Assembly (NCBI GenBank): GCA_025531455.1
Contig: JAMYHL010000045.1
Coordinates: 1-64,000, forward strand
Reading direction: 5' to 3'
Source of the DNA: Apiotrichum sp. Y4204
Lineage: Eukaryota > Basidiomycota > Tremellomycetes > Trichosporonales > Trichosporonaceae
DNA: 64,000 nt
Positions within the stretch are counted from its first letter, which is position 1, and the number at the start of each line of letters is the position of its first letter. The translations under genes were made by a program, and so were the position numbers. A model generated the notes under the pieces. The model was not told where the DNA came from. It worked only from the letters and a program-made list of their open reading frames with translations, and searched no databases. Below, piece after piece: positions 1 to 11,386 of this stretch.

Positions 1-45
<45 letters not shown>

Positions 46-1120
46 GGGGGGGGTGGTTGCGGCGTCGCTGGACCTGTTTCGGACTGGCACCATGCCCTGT
101 GCGCCGGTATAGGTGGCGAGGTGGTACATGGTAGGTATTTGTTGCAAGGTGGCACACTAGGTTTGTAGCCTTGTAGCAAGGTGGCACAGACATGCCCTTG
201 GCGTGGCGGGGGGACCGGGGGGGATAATGTTGGCAGGCATGGCAGGCATGGCAGGCATGGCAGGGGTGGCTAGGAGCCAGGAGATGCAAGTTAGGAGCTA
301 GGGGGGCATGGACGCCTCGCGATGGGGCGTGACTCGGCGTCGAGGCGTCGAGGGCGAGGGGGAGAGGGAGAGGGGAAGGGGTGCGTCGTGAGGATCCGGA
401 TGGTAACCTTGTACGATTTAGCAGGCTGCGCACGCCGAGAGGATATAAAACGCGGTGTTGGAGACGGAGCGTGCGGCGTGCCGAGCCTGGAGCCTGGAGC
501 GCAGGGTGCCAGGAGTGCGGAACTGGTCGACAAGCTCACGCTAGTGTGCTCGACCAAAGCTACAATGTAAGTATGTGCTATGTGGGCCGTATGTGGGCCG
601 TAAGCGTAAGCGAGGAATGACGATCACTTCCAAGAAGGGGCTGTTCAATGTAGATTAGCGTTTGACGTTTGTTTGAGGTGCTCTGGAGATTATATTCTCT
701 CCGTAGGTCGCCGACACCCACAGGCCACAGGCCACAATGGCCAGCCCTGGTCGCCATGTGCCTGAGAGCGTTGCGGGGGGACATCGAGCCTATTCTGAGC
801 TTATCGGCCTCGTTTGGGCACACCGCAACAACCACAACTGTGCAGCTGTGCAACTATGCAACTGTGCATGGGCCTACCCGCATCAGGATGGACCCAATGT
901 CGGGCCTGCAGCCGCGACATAGAGTTGCTTGCCCTCAGATGCTTCCGCCACCGACACCTTCACCCACACCGCACGCATGCTATGATCGGCTACATGATAC
1001 ACTTGTACGCAAACTCTACGGAGGGCAGAGAGTGTAAAGGATGCAGTCCCGCCTACTATGGAATAAGAGCGGTCGGAGACAGGACGGAAACACGACACAA
1101 TATCAATCTAGATCCCAAGT
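1..1120. other. contig end, no gene recognised
   Basis: The window opens with 42 consecutive G, then CCC and eight more G, which looks like a contig end or sequencing artefact rather than a telomere repeat. A 9-bp unit, ggcaggcat, is repeated about 3.4 times at 232-264, and the phrase gcaaggtggcaca occurs twice between 140 and 190. An ATATAAAA box lies on the + strand at 443-450, but no convincing reading frame follows it. The short reading frames here have no recognisable domain. The right part is the 3' flank of the minus-strand ubiquitin ligase. Confidence 0.6.
232..264. repeat. 9-bp tandem repeat (ggcaggcat)
   Basis: Three perfect copies of ggcaggcat plus a partial fourth are seen directly. 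The repeat lies in the non-coding contig end. Confidence 0.8.
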
Positions 1121-3203
1121 CTAGATGTCGACAGAGAACTCCCAGCGACGCTGCGGTGTGAGCACAAGACTGATGTACACTCTGTAAGAATCAATCACTC
1201 TACTCACCTCAAGATATCCCTTCAGTGTGTCATCAAGAAGAATGTCGTGACGCTTCTGGACGTAGGCCTAGAGGTCAGCGCGTCATTCAACGTTGTTCGC
1301 TTGCGTTCCGCTGTCACTCACCGCCTGGTTGGTAATATCGGCGCGAATCTTCGCAATGTCCTTTTCGGCAATGTTGGATTCGAGAATGTACGACAGGTTC
1401 TCCACTGCGCGCTCAAGATCACGCTGGTTGTCCTCAAACAGGGCCGTCATGTTGTTGCGGAGAAGGCTAAATGTCAGACAGGGCGCGGGACAGGGCAATT
1501 GCTTGTTTCAACTCACTAGAACGCCATACAGTACGACCATTTGAGGAGGATACGTGATTTGATGACTACGCTCACCGCCTCGCGCGCAAACTGCACCTCA
1601 ATCCAAGACAGGTTGCCGCTGTTCTGCATCTCCTCCATCTTCTTCTCCGTCGACTTGTAAAAGTCCGCGTCGAGTTTGGCAGACTGCTCATGGTTGGCCC
1701 AGCGGTTAAAGTACTGAACGTCAGATGGTGTAATCCACCAATGTACTTACATGCAGATAACGCTCCAGGCTCGCGCGACTCTTGGCCTGTGCATCGCGTG
1801 CGTTGACACCCGACTTTTCGTCAAAGCGGTTGCACTGGTACCAAGCCGTTCCGTGCTCAGACCACGCGCCCATGCATACCCAGCAAAACTCCCATTTGCA
1901 CTTCTTGCAAGTCATGTGGCTGGGCGTCAGCGTGTCACCATATGAGGAAGGAGAAGAGCGACTGGCGTCGTCACCGAGAACGCCATGGACACTCACTTGC
2001 AGCCACCATTCTTCTCAATTGTCGAGACACACTTCGGGCACTCTTTCGTGTTCGCGTTCAGCCAGTTGGCCGTTTCAGAGTCGTCGGCACACTTCTTCTC
2101 CCACATCTTGACAATCTTGCACAGCACAGGACGGTGGTCGGCCGGGTAGCCGCAACCAAAACAGAAAGCGTTGCCGCAAGCGCACTGAACCGTGGGAACC
2201 AGCTGGTTGAGCATGCGCGGCGGCGCTTGTGAGCACTCCACGGCATTCTCACAGCCTGGGTGGGGGCACCAGCGGAGGTTTGGCGAGTCGGCGACAAAAG
2301 CGGCGTTCAGTAACTCGTGGTAGCTGCGGTCAGATTTCGCATTGTCCAACATCTACTCACCGGGCAGCCACTGGCTTCTCCACAATTTCGTCGACGATCT
2401 CTGCACGGACTGCGCGGTTGCAGCCGTTCTCCATGCACTGTATACGAGCGCTTTCGCCCTCCTCCTTGACCTTGCCAGAAATATATTCCTTCCAGCAGTC
2501 GCGGCAGAAGCGGTGCCCGCAGCCAAGCGCAAGAGTCGCAGTCTCAAACTCATCTGCCGAGTACTCGTTGCAACAGATCGGGCAGTCAAAGGGTTGCGAG
2601 GTGCGGGTTCTGAAAGGGTTTCGGCTCTGGATTGTCGGCGACGGCAGCGACGCAAACGACTGTGTCGGGGAGGTTGGGGGCGTCAGACCAGACTCACGGA
2701 ACGACTTTGCAGAGTCGTTCCAAAACTCCTCTTGGAGCTTTTCAGGATTCCATGCGTAATGTCGGAGTAGGATCGCGGCGGTGGATGGCTGCTGTGAGCA
2801 AGGGAAGTTGCAAGACTACTCACTGAGACGGCCAAAAGCTCCTTGACCTTTTGGATCTCCTTGTTCTGCATATCCAGCAGCTCTTGCGGATTCTTGACCT
2901 TGTACGCCACATCGTACGGCTTCCGCTCAGGTTGTTCTGCGAGGTCAGAGGCATCCGGGGGGCAGTAGACCTACCATCAACATTAGGGCTCAAGGCGTCG
3001 AACACGTCCGGCTCCGATTCCGAGTCCATGTCTAGCAGTTAGTAAGGTACGGCCACGGAGATGCGATTGCGCGCCGATCGCGTGTGACGAATCGCGCATG
3101 GGGGATTCGGGGATCCCGGGTACCCACCGTCCATCACGTCGTCGTCCTGGCCAAAGCCGTCGTCCTCGTCATCGTAGAAGTACTCGTCGCCGTCAGACGA
3201 CAT
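1121..3203 (-). CDS. Ariadne-type RBR E3 ubiquitin ligase
   Basis: This is a RING-between-RING E3 that should take ubiquitin from an E2 onto a RING2 cysteine before transfer. The order is an acidic N-terminus, a UBA-like segment ([17 protein letters not shown]), RING1 (CPICCNEY...CGHRFCRDC), an IBR domain with paired cysteines ([11 protein letters not shown]), RING2 (ECPKC...TIEKNGGC, whose last Cys aligns with the catalytic Cys of human HHARI), then the Ariadne segment ([13 protein letters not shown]) and a helical C-terminus. RING2 is split by an intron directly after the catalytic Cys-Lys. At least seven short introns are needed. The start at 3203 gives the acidic beginning usual for Ariadne proteins. 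The same frame stays open to an ATG at 3488, adding a basic, Ser/Pro-rich extension. The last exon is tentative: splicing to RRWEF gives the stop at 1121. Confidence 0.9.
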
Positions 3204-4345
3204 GGTTGCTGGTGTCTGTGTCTTGTTCTTGCCCTCGGCGTTCGTCTTTTCCTTGTTCTCGGCCTCGTCCGTCTCGGGGTCGTGTCGCACGCGCTTACCT
3301 GGACCGCGCGGTGAAAGTGGAGTCTCGGCGCTCGCTTCGCGGGCCCGTTTGCTAGACTTGCCAGGCTGGCTAGTGGGCGCAGCGGCGGAGTTGTTCCTCT
3401 TGGCCTTGCGCGAAGGCTGGACTCTCGAGGCCGTTGTCCTGGTTGTCGGCGGCGGGGACGCGGTCGGAGACGGCGTGGCGAGCGGCACGATGGGCAGCTC
3501 GCGCGCAGCGTGCGGTGCGAGCTGGGTCGGGTGGGCAGGCTAGATCGACAGAAACCCAAGTCGGCGAATTTACGCCCCGGGCCAGACTGGTGAGTACTGC
3601 GGTGGGTGGCGGCGGTGGGTGTCTCGGGCCCAAGCGGTAGGAGGATGGGAGGGAAGATGGAAGCGGCCCAAGAAATGGATGCGATGGAGTGTGGAGGGAG
3701 AGAGAGAGAGAGAGAGAAAGAACGAGAGCTGACGAGAATGGGTAATGATAAGAAAAGGAGAAGAAAGCGAAGAGAATGAAGGAAATGAAAGAAAAATGTG
3801 CTGATGAGAGACGGATTGCGAGAGAGCAGGGACGCGCAGAATGATGACGAACCACGCCGAGACACTCTGCGACCTCCTGCCTGGGTGGGGGCACGCGATG
3901 TACGAACGAGATGATGATGATGCATGGCGTGAAATGACTCCACCGGGTGTTAAACCCTTGCGGTTTCCTCGCTCCGTGATATCTACCGCGGCTGTGCGCT
4001 GTTGTCCGCGTCGTGCTCGCCACCAGATGTCTGCTCGCCGACGCCGCTGTGTCTCACCATGCATAGATATCGCGTCAGCTCCAGTCAGCTCGGCTGCGGA
4101 TACTGCGATGCAGGCTTGAGCAGCTCTGCACGGTGGGTGGCGGTAGACGCATCTCGAAGCAGAATGGCCCGGGGGCCAAGTACACGTCATTTAGTGTTAT
4201 CATTCGGCCTGGCCCTGTGCCGCCATGGTGAGTGATCTTTGCGCACCACACAACACATGCTCGAGCTACAACAATTAATTGTGGGTGGGTGCCTGCCATT
4301 TCGCATTGTCGTCACAAACAACTTTCAATCCACCACACCACCGCC
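3204..4345. other. divergent intergenic region with GA/CT-rich tract
   Basis: This separates the minus-strand RBR ligase from the plus-strand nucleoporin gene. The part up to 3488 may be coding if the upstream ATG of the ligase is used. At 3688-3800 the + strand is strongly GA-rich with an (ag)n run, i.e. CT-rich in the direction of the ligase, as is usual for leaders in this genome. Long open frames in this low-complexity stretch are composition effects. Confidence 0.6.
3691..3719. repeat. (AG)n microsatellite
   Basis: An almost uninterrupted AG dinucleotide run sits in the probable promoter or leader of the minus-strand RBR ligase gene. Confidence 0.8.
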
Positions 4346-7005
4346 ATGGGAGACACCGCCGCGTCCCCGTACGCGAGCTTTGCAGAGATCCTCTCCCGCT
4401 TTCATGGGCAGTACGCCGAGGCAGGGCCGTCGAGTGCACAGCTCGACGCGCCGATGCCGTACGACGTCGTGCTCGACGAGGACGGGGGCATGGTCGAGGC
4501 GCTAATGGGCAGTCTCGAGGCCTTGTGAGCTCATTCGCGTCTTGACTAGCTGACATCACAGCCTTACAAAACACCGCAGCAACGGGAGCGTGCCGGAGGG
4601 AATGACGGGGGAGGAGTTTGAGGCCATGCTCCTCGAGCACCGGACGTGGGGTCTCCTGCGGGCCGTGTACGAGTGCGTAACCTTGCTCTGCGACGTACTG
4701 ATGACAGAAACCGGCTGCATCGCATGGACCCCGACTTTTCTCCAGACTCGGCGGAGGCGCAGATCCGCGAGTCACCGTACACCCCGCCAGAGGAGCTCAT
4801 CCAGACAATCGTGAATGAGGACCCGGAGCTGTCGCTGTGGGCGACGCTCGTGGAGCACCTGCAGTCGCGGCCGCTGTTCAACTCCCCGCCGCCGATCGAG
4901 ATGAAGGCTGGATACCTCCCGTCGACGGTGCGGCGGGTCAAGGCGCAGCGGCTCAACAACGGCTCAGCTTCCCCTACTTCTCTTGATCCCGACTTTACGC
5001 TCCGTGATCCCCATGGACCAGGACTTGCAGGAGAGGACCAGACGTACCAGGGCCCGCTTCTCGAAACGCTCTTCGACCTCGTGCGCCATGGTGAACTTGA
5101 CCAGGCCGTCAAGGTCTGCGAGGAGGGCGGCGAGCCTTGGCGTGCTGCTTCGCTCATAGGCGGCCGGAGATGGAACATGGGGGGCCTGAGTGAGTCCGCG
5201 GCGAGGACCTGGCTGGTGATTGTGATACTGCCGTACTGACATCAGCTTCCGACAGCTTGGCCATCACACCACTTGAGGGCAACAGGGCACGCGCGCTGTG
5301 GAAGAAGAGCTGCCGCGCGATTGCAAAGAATGTGAGTTGACCAGCACCTACAGTAAACTCATTGCAGGCAACTCTCTCTGGCTCAGAACGGCATCTGTAC
5401 GCGGCGTTGATTTCTGATCTGCCGACGCTTCTCCCCGCATGCGACACGTGGGAGGACCTGCTGTGGGCGCACATCCAGCACCGGATGGAGGCACGCCTCG
5501 ACCGGCGCTGGCACGAACTCGGCGGGTTTTGGGAGGCCGAGGACCAGCTGATCGGGTTGGACGACGCGGAGAACATTGCTATTGGTCGGGGTGGACTCGA
5601 GGACGTCTTTGCAAGCATTGCGTCGGTGCAGACCGGCCAGGTCGGGTGAGTGGCTGGGGAAAGGTAGAGCTGACCGAAGACGCGCATCGCAGAACCCGTA
5701 CTATGTCGCGCAGCGCATGGTCATTCTCGGCCGCTCCGAGTCGCTCCTGAACACCTTTGCGGACCGCATATCTACGCTCGAGGACTCTGTCGCCCCGGAG
5801 TAAGTGAGCCACGTTCAACGTCACTCACACGCAGACTCATTGGACCCCTTGTGCGCTTCTTTGCACACCTCGTGCTCGTGCTGCGCACACTCAACCAGCC
5901 CGTTCCCGAGAGCGCAGCAAACAGCATTCTTGAGGCGTACCTAAGCGTGTTGAAGAGTGAAGGAAAGGATGCCCTGGTGGCCATGTACGCCGCCTGCCTG
6001 CGCGAGGGCAACGGCGAGGAGAGCTATGCGCGCTTCTTAAGGGGTGAGCAGTTGGCTGAACTGTGCTCAACTGACATCAGGCATGGACCCGAATGCCACA
6101 CGTGAGCAGAAGCAGGAGGCGCTCCTCCGCGCCAAGCAGTACAATCTCGACGTGGCCACGATCGCCAAGCTCACCGTCAGCGAGATTCTCAAGACCGAGT
6201 TCGAGGTGGGTAGCTCCCGTGCAGGCACAACCCATACTGACAACAGTCAATTCCGGCGCTCACGCCCGGCCAGCCGGACATTACCTCGTTCTCGTCTGGG
6301 GTGGATGCGCGCGACGTGCGCCTCATCCGCTCGCTCGAGTGGCTCACCGTCGTTCCCGAGACCTACCCCGAGGCGCTGCGGCGCTCAAACGACGTGGCGC
6401 GCTACTTCCTTGCGCTGGGCAAGGCGAATGCCGCACACGCCCTCCTCCAGTCCCTCCCGGACATCACCGGCTCAGACGAGGACGACGAGGACAACCAGCT
6501 GCTCGAGCACGCACAGTACATACGCCTGTTCGCCATATTTGGGGCACACGACGAGATCGACTCGGTCCTCGCGCGCACACCAAAGCCGACAGCAACAAAG
6601 GTGGAGCAGCACGCGTGGTGCAAGGCGCTCCTCGCCGCCGTGGACCGCGTGGACGCCGACACGCGCTCGCTGCTCACATCGTCGTGGCTCCGCTTCCCGG
6701 CGACCGGCGCGCGACGGAAGGAGCTCCGCCGCATCCGGCAGATCTTCATCCCGGACCTCGTCCTCCGCCTGCACCACCGCCTCGTCGACAACCGCGGAAC
6801 GCTCCCCGACGCGCGACTCCTCCAGCGCGCGCTCGACCTCACAAAGCTCGTCGCTGCGGAAGAGTACCACGTCTACGACGAATTCCTCGGTCGCGACCAG
6901 AATCCGTTCCGCCTCGTCGCGTACCTCGAGCAGGTGCGCGAGGCGTCGCTTGCAGCCCTCGAGGACGGGGGCACCGACCCGTTCGTCGTCGCCCCGTCGG
7001 CGTAA
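4346..7005 (+). CDS. NUP84: nuclear pore protein Nup84/Nup107
   Basis: This is a scaffold subunit of the Y-shaped (Nup84/Nup107-160) complex of the nuclear pore. The spliced product, about 750-780 residues, is all alpha-helical with no membrane segment or signal. Family features include the segment around PWRAASLIGG, the following ALWKKSC helix, and the WEDLLWAH helix typical of Nup107. The start is the ATG in ccgccATGG, a good initiation context. The first intron (donor after GAGGCCTT) joins EAFLTKHRSNGS. Several further introns of 35-45 nt are needed, and the final exon from about 6247 is the longest. It converges on the BTB gene with only about 140 bp between stop codons. Identification rests on recalled family sequence patterns. 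Confidence 0.87.
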
Positions 7006-7148
7006 TAGATTCAAAACATGTACAGTAATGATGCACAATGCATACGAGTCCTCGTGCCGGGCCAGCCGGCGGTATCAACGGTGTCTATCATGTGGGTCGT
7101 GATCATATGGCGATGGAAATCAGATCCTCGGAGGGGCTCGTCTCGTCT

Positions 7149-9450
7149 CTACGTGAGGGTAATGTACAACCAGTACTTTTCCGTACCGGGGCTGAGTGCG
7201 CCGAACGCCATTTTGGGCTGGAACATGCGGTCGAATACTGCGCGTCAGTGATGAACATTATCATTCTCTCACATGTCATGACCCAGCTTTTGGCGGCGGT
7301 CTGGCAGAGCGGGTGGGGCATGACGAGGCTGGGGTTGGTGGGGAACGTCTCGAGCTGGCGGAGACAGCGGAACGCGACGCTCGGCTGCGGCGGGCCGTAC
7401 CGGCTCACGGCCTGGTGCGCCTGGCGCCACTTTTCGTCAAGCTGCGCCTGGCACCGCGACGGGTCCGGGCAGTCGGGACGCTGGTGGTGAGCGTGCATGT
7501 CAACCAACGGATTCTTACACAGGTATACTCCTTCTTGGGGTCGATGCTGCCGAGTTTGAGGAGGCGCTCGAGAAACCACGTGCGGCGGTGCGAGAGCTTG
7601 AGCTGCGTCTGCTCGCTGAGGCACGCGAGCTCGCTCACGTCCCACGTCGCCTGGTCGAGGACGAAGCGCGAGGCCTCGCGGTACAGTTCTGCGTTGGCGT
7701 GCTGTTCCGCCAGAGCGAGCGCGACGATCGGGCGCCCGCTCGCGTGCGTCATCAGGAAACGCTCACACAGCGCCTGAAGTGCCGGCACGATGAGCTTGGA
7801 GCTGAGCGCAAGGAGCTGTCGTCAGATAGGAAAGAGTATTTCACTCACGCCCTCGACGTTTGTCCACGTCACCTTGCACTCGAGATGCGGGTATGCCCAG
7901 AACAAAAAGTCCTGCCGTCAGCTTCGCAGAAGGTTTGGTAGCTCACCTGGAACGCGCCGGGGCTCTCTTCCTGGAGCTCGACGACGGCGTCTATGTGTTT
8001 CCCGCGCTCGGCGGGCGTCCGGCCGGGCCAGGTAGCAATGTTGGGATCGAATCCGGCTCCGGGGACATCGCGCGAGGCGCTCGCACGCCGCGCACTTGCG
8101 GGAGTCACGGTTGGCGGGCACGCGGGTGTCATGCCCTGCAGGCGGAGGGGGAGGGGCGGAGAGAGGGACTGCTGGGGCGGAAATGCTGGCTGGGGCGGGG
8201 ATGGGTTCTGCGCGGGAGCCGAACGGGGCCGCTCCGGGGGAACGAGTGGGAGTGTTTGCGGTGTACGTGGTGGTGAAGTGGGTGGACATGAGGGAACAAT
8301 TTCTCGAGAGTGCGCGACTGGCGTGCGGTCCGCTTCGCGCCCCTCTATGAGATCGAGGGCGGAGCCAGTGGGGTCTGGGAGCTCACGGAGCTCGCGCATC
8401 ATGTCCGCGGCACACGCTGGGTCCTCCTCTGCGTCGAGGTAGACGGACGCCTTGTGTTCGTTCTGGTCCATGTCGTCGTACTCGATATTGATACTCTGGG
8501 GATGAGAGGCGCGGCGTGAGCCCGGTGGAGAGTCGCGTGGTGGTACGGGGGATGGCGGCGAATTTGCGCCTGGTTCCGGTGTCGGCGCGGGGGAGGAGAC
8601 GAGCTCGAGATGCGTTGATGACAGGGCGCGGCGCAGCGCTGTTGGGCTCGACTCACGCACCGAGCGCGGTGGGTCACGGTGCGGCTCGTCGTCGATCTCT
8701 GACGCACGCGCACGATCCGTGTGGCTCGGATCCGTGTCCGTCGGCGAGGACGGCTTTGATGCGGCTGCCGCCGTCTCTGCCCAGCTGTTGTCAGGACCAA
8801 CCACAAATGTTGCCCACTCACCAGCCCTGGAGAAGCGAGTTGAAGAACGGGCTCGCAAACCACAAGACCTCCTTGTGGCACCAGAACTCGTACCGCCCCA
8901 CAATGACCTTGACGCGCCCCGGCAGCGCGGCGTCGCGGCCAAACGTGGGATGCACGACGATATCGTCGTCCTCGTCGTCTTCCTCGCTGTCCTCGTCCAT
9001 CGGCGTTATGGGGAACGCGGGCGTCGAGTGCGACCGCGTGTGCATGTGCACCGAGTGCGTCGAGTACGAGTGCGAGTGAGAGTGCGGGTTTGCAAAGCTG
9101 TTCACGTGCACTGAACTCGGGTTTCCGCCGCCGACAGTGTAGCTGCTCGCGGCTGCTGGGTCCGGCGAGCTGGGGTATGGTCCGCCATACGGATATCCGT
9201 TTCCATTAGCATTCCCATTGCCATTTCCGCTACTGCTTGTACCGGCGCCTGAGCTTAGCACGCCAGCCGCACCGGCCGCGCCGGCTGCGCCTGCCGCTCC
9301 TGCCTGCGCGGCGTCAAAGGAAAAGAGGTGTGGGCCAGGCTGGGGCGAGTACAGCGATGTGGCTGTTGTTGTCTGCGCGATGGCGGGCGGGACGGTGCGC
9401 GGGTTGCGCGAGATGAGCAGGTGGGACGGGTTGGACGCCGGTGCGGCCAT
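7149..9450 (-). CDS. BTB/POZ domain protein with split BTB fold
   Basis: The N-terminal ~150 residues are low complexity, rich in Gly/Ala, Asn/Gly and Ser/His. The BTB begins at VKVIVGRYEFWCHKEVLWFAS, followed by FFNSLLQGCWAET after splicing. About 260 Pro/Ser-rich disordered residues follow before the fold resumes at AVVELQEESPGAFQ and FLFWAYPHLE. A helical BACK-like part (LIVPALQALCERFL) and a Cys-containing C-terminus follow; the last exon ends YWLYITLT. BTB proteins often dimerise or serve as Cullin-3 adaptors; no partner domain is visible, so the role is unknown. The start at 9450 precedes MAAPASNPSH. An in-frame ATG at 9597 would add a repetitive Ile/Ala/Ser stretch from a hexanucleotide repeat and is less likely. 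Confidence 0.82.
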
Positions 9451-9870
9451 CGGCGGTCGTGAGCGGAGATGAGTGGGTGGGAGGAGGAGTGTGTGAGTGA
9501 GATGGAGAGGAAGATGGGATGTGATGATGAGAGAGATGGCGATGGAGATGGCGATGGAGATGGCGATGAAGACGGGAGATGGCAACTCTTCTTTCAAGTT
9601 GCACGAGCCGGGTGGCGGACTTTGTACCTAATTCTCCTCGACGTGGGGGGTGCCTCACATGAGGCAAATTCCACAACACTTCCCGGAACCGTAAAACACA
9701 TACTTCAGGCTGTCTCGGCGTCTTCGGCCGGGCTCCAGAGTGAGACTGTGGGCTGAAATTGAGTGCATGTGCATAGGTCACAGTCCGCCATCTCCAGCTA
9801 GCATACAGGTATCCATCCATCTATCAGGGCGCCAAGGCCTCTACGAGAAGCACCTCGGCAACCCCACTCA
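9451..9870. other. short intergenic region with 12-bp repeat
   Basis: This lies between the stop of RRP3 and the start of the BTB gene, both on the minus strand. It should hold the RRP3 3' UTR and the BTB promoter and leader. At about 9536-9573 the units gatggc and gatgga alternate about three times, close to the BTB start. No separate gene is seen. Confidence 0.6.
9536..9573. repeat. gatggc/gatgga hexamer repeat
   Basis: Alternating hexamers form a 12-bp tandem unit repeated about three times in the presumed 5' leader of the BTB gene. Confidence 0.75.
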
Positions 9871-11386
9871 CTACCGCTTCCCGCCCTTCTTGAACTTCTT
9901 TTTCTGCGGCATGCCACCCTGCACGACATCGTCGTCGCGGTCGCGGTCGTCCCCGAACCCGCCCTTGCCCTTCCGTCCCTTGTCCCGCCCGCGCTTGCCG
10001 CCCGCGCCGCCGGTGCCCATCTCGCGCATCTCGGCCTTGGCTGCCCGCGCAGCCTGCGACACACGGTCAGAGAGGATGGCCACGCCCTCCTTGTCTACCT
10101 CGTAGGCGGGTAGCTGGCGCCCAATGGCAGCCTCGATGCCCTTTAGCATCACGACGTCGTACTGCGTCGTCAACGTGATCGACTTTCCGCTGCGTCCGGC
10201 ACGTGCAGTACGGCCTACACGGTGGACATAGTCCTTCGAGTTGGTCGGGATATCGTAGTTCTGCTGTCAGCTGGGGTTCTCACTGCACACGCACGATGAC
10301 AAGATCCACAAGAGGGATATCCAGACCACGCGAGGCGACGTCCGTGGCCACGAGGATCTTGCGGCCGCCACTCTTAAACTTGTTCAAGCTTCCCAGACGC
10401 GCGCTCTGCGACATCTGGCCGTGTAGGGGAATCGCAGGGAAGCCGAGACGGTTGAGCATGATGGAGAGACGCTGTGCGCGATCGACCGTCCCACAGAAGA
10501 TGATCATCGACGACGATGCGAGCTCATTCACGAGGTAGAACAGGTACGCGTCCTTCTGCACCTCGGGGAAGAAGGAATAGTACTGCTGCAGGGTCGAGAC
10601 GGTCGAGTATCTGATGTTAGTTGTCCAGGACTGTGTAACAACTCACTTAGACGCAACCTTGACCTGAATAGGCTTGTTGAGCGACGCGCGTTTAAGCTTC
10701 TCGACCTTGGTGGAGAGCGTGGCCGAGAAGAGAAACGTGTTGCGCTCCTTGGGAATCACCTTGAGGAGCTTGTCGATAATGGGTCCAAAATCAAGGTCAA
10801 GGAGACGGTCTGCCTCGTCGAGAACAAGGTACTTGAGCGCCTTGAGCGAGAAGCCCTTTGTGTTCTCAAGGTGATCCATCAGACGACCCGGCGTCGCGAC
10901 AATGACGTGTGGCCGTTTCGAGAGCGCAATGCTCTGCGACATCATGTCCATACCACCTACAATGACCGCCGTGCGCACGCCAATCGGCGCACCGAGCGCA
11001 GCCACCTGCTTGGCAATCTGATCCGCGAGTTCACTGCCGTCAGAAAATGAAGCTACTGCAGAGCTTTTTCCAGCTTACCGGGTCGGTGCGAGCATGAGCG
11101 CGTAGAACGGCTGGGGGTTTTCCCAGAGTGTCTGAAGAACGGGCAGCGAGAATGCCGCAGTCTTTCCGGAACCTGTCTGCGCAATACCGATGATATCCCG
11201 TCCGGTTAGCGCCGGAGGAATAGCGGCGACCTGGATGTCGGTCGGGTGCTTGAATCCCAGCGACTCGCATGCCGCGCACAGCTCGGGGGACACCCCGAGG
11301 TCCGCAAAGGTCTTCTTCTCCTCGGCGTCTGAGGCGGCGGGGGACGGGGAACGCGAGGGCCCTGCCTCTGATAATGCGGACGACAT
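9871..11386 (-). CDS. RRP3: DEAD-box RNA helicase Rrp3/DDX47
   Basis: This is an ATP-dependent RNA helicase of the nucleolus, needed in yeast for 18S rRNA maturation. Helicase motifs appear in order: Q motif region (FADLGVS...GFKHPTDIQ), motif I AQTGSGKT, Ia APTR, GG, Ib [36 protein letters not shown] and [12 protein letters not shown]. The C-terminal tail is basic and Gly/Lys-rich with [10 protein letters not shown] at the end, suiting nucleolar localisation. Three short introns interrupt the gene. The start [10 protein letters not shown] at 11386 is the only upstream Met compatible with the conserved DEAD core. Family assignment to Rrp3 rather than another DEAD-box subgroup rests on the [10 protein letters not shown] opening, the motif wording and the length of about 470 residues. 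Confidence 0.93.

Noticed and set aside
3134..3943. 269-codon minus-strand frame overlapping the RBR ligase upstream region
   Set aside because: It runs through GA/CT low-complexity DNA and is in a different frame from the ligase; no domain, and composition explains its openness.
9451..9597. Upstream ATG of the BTB gene at 9597
   Set aside because: The extra residues come from a hexanucleotide repeat (Ile/Ala/Ser) and look like translated leader DNA.
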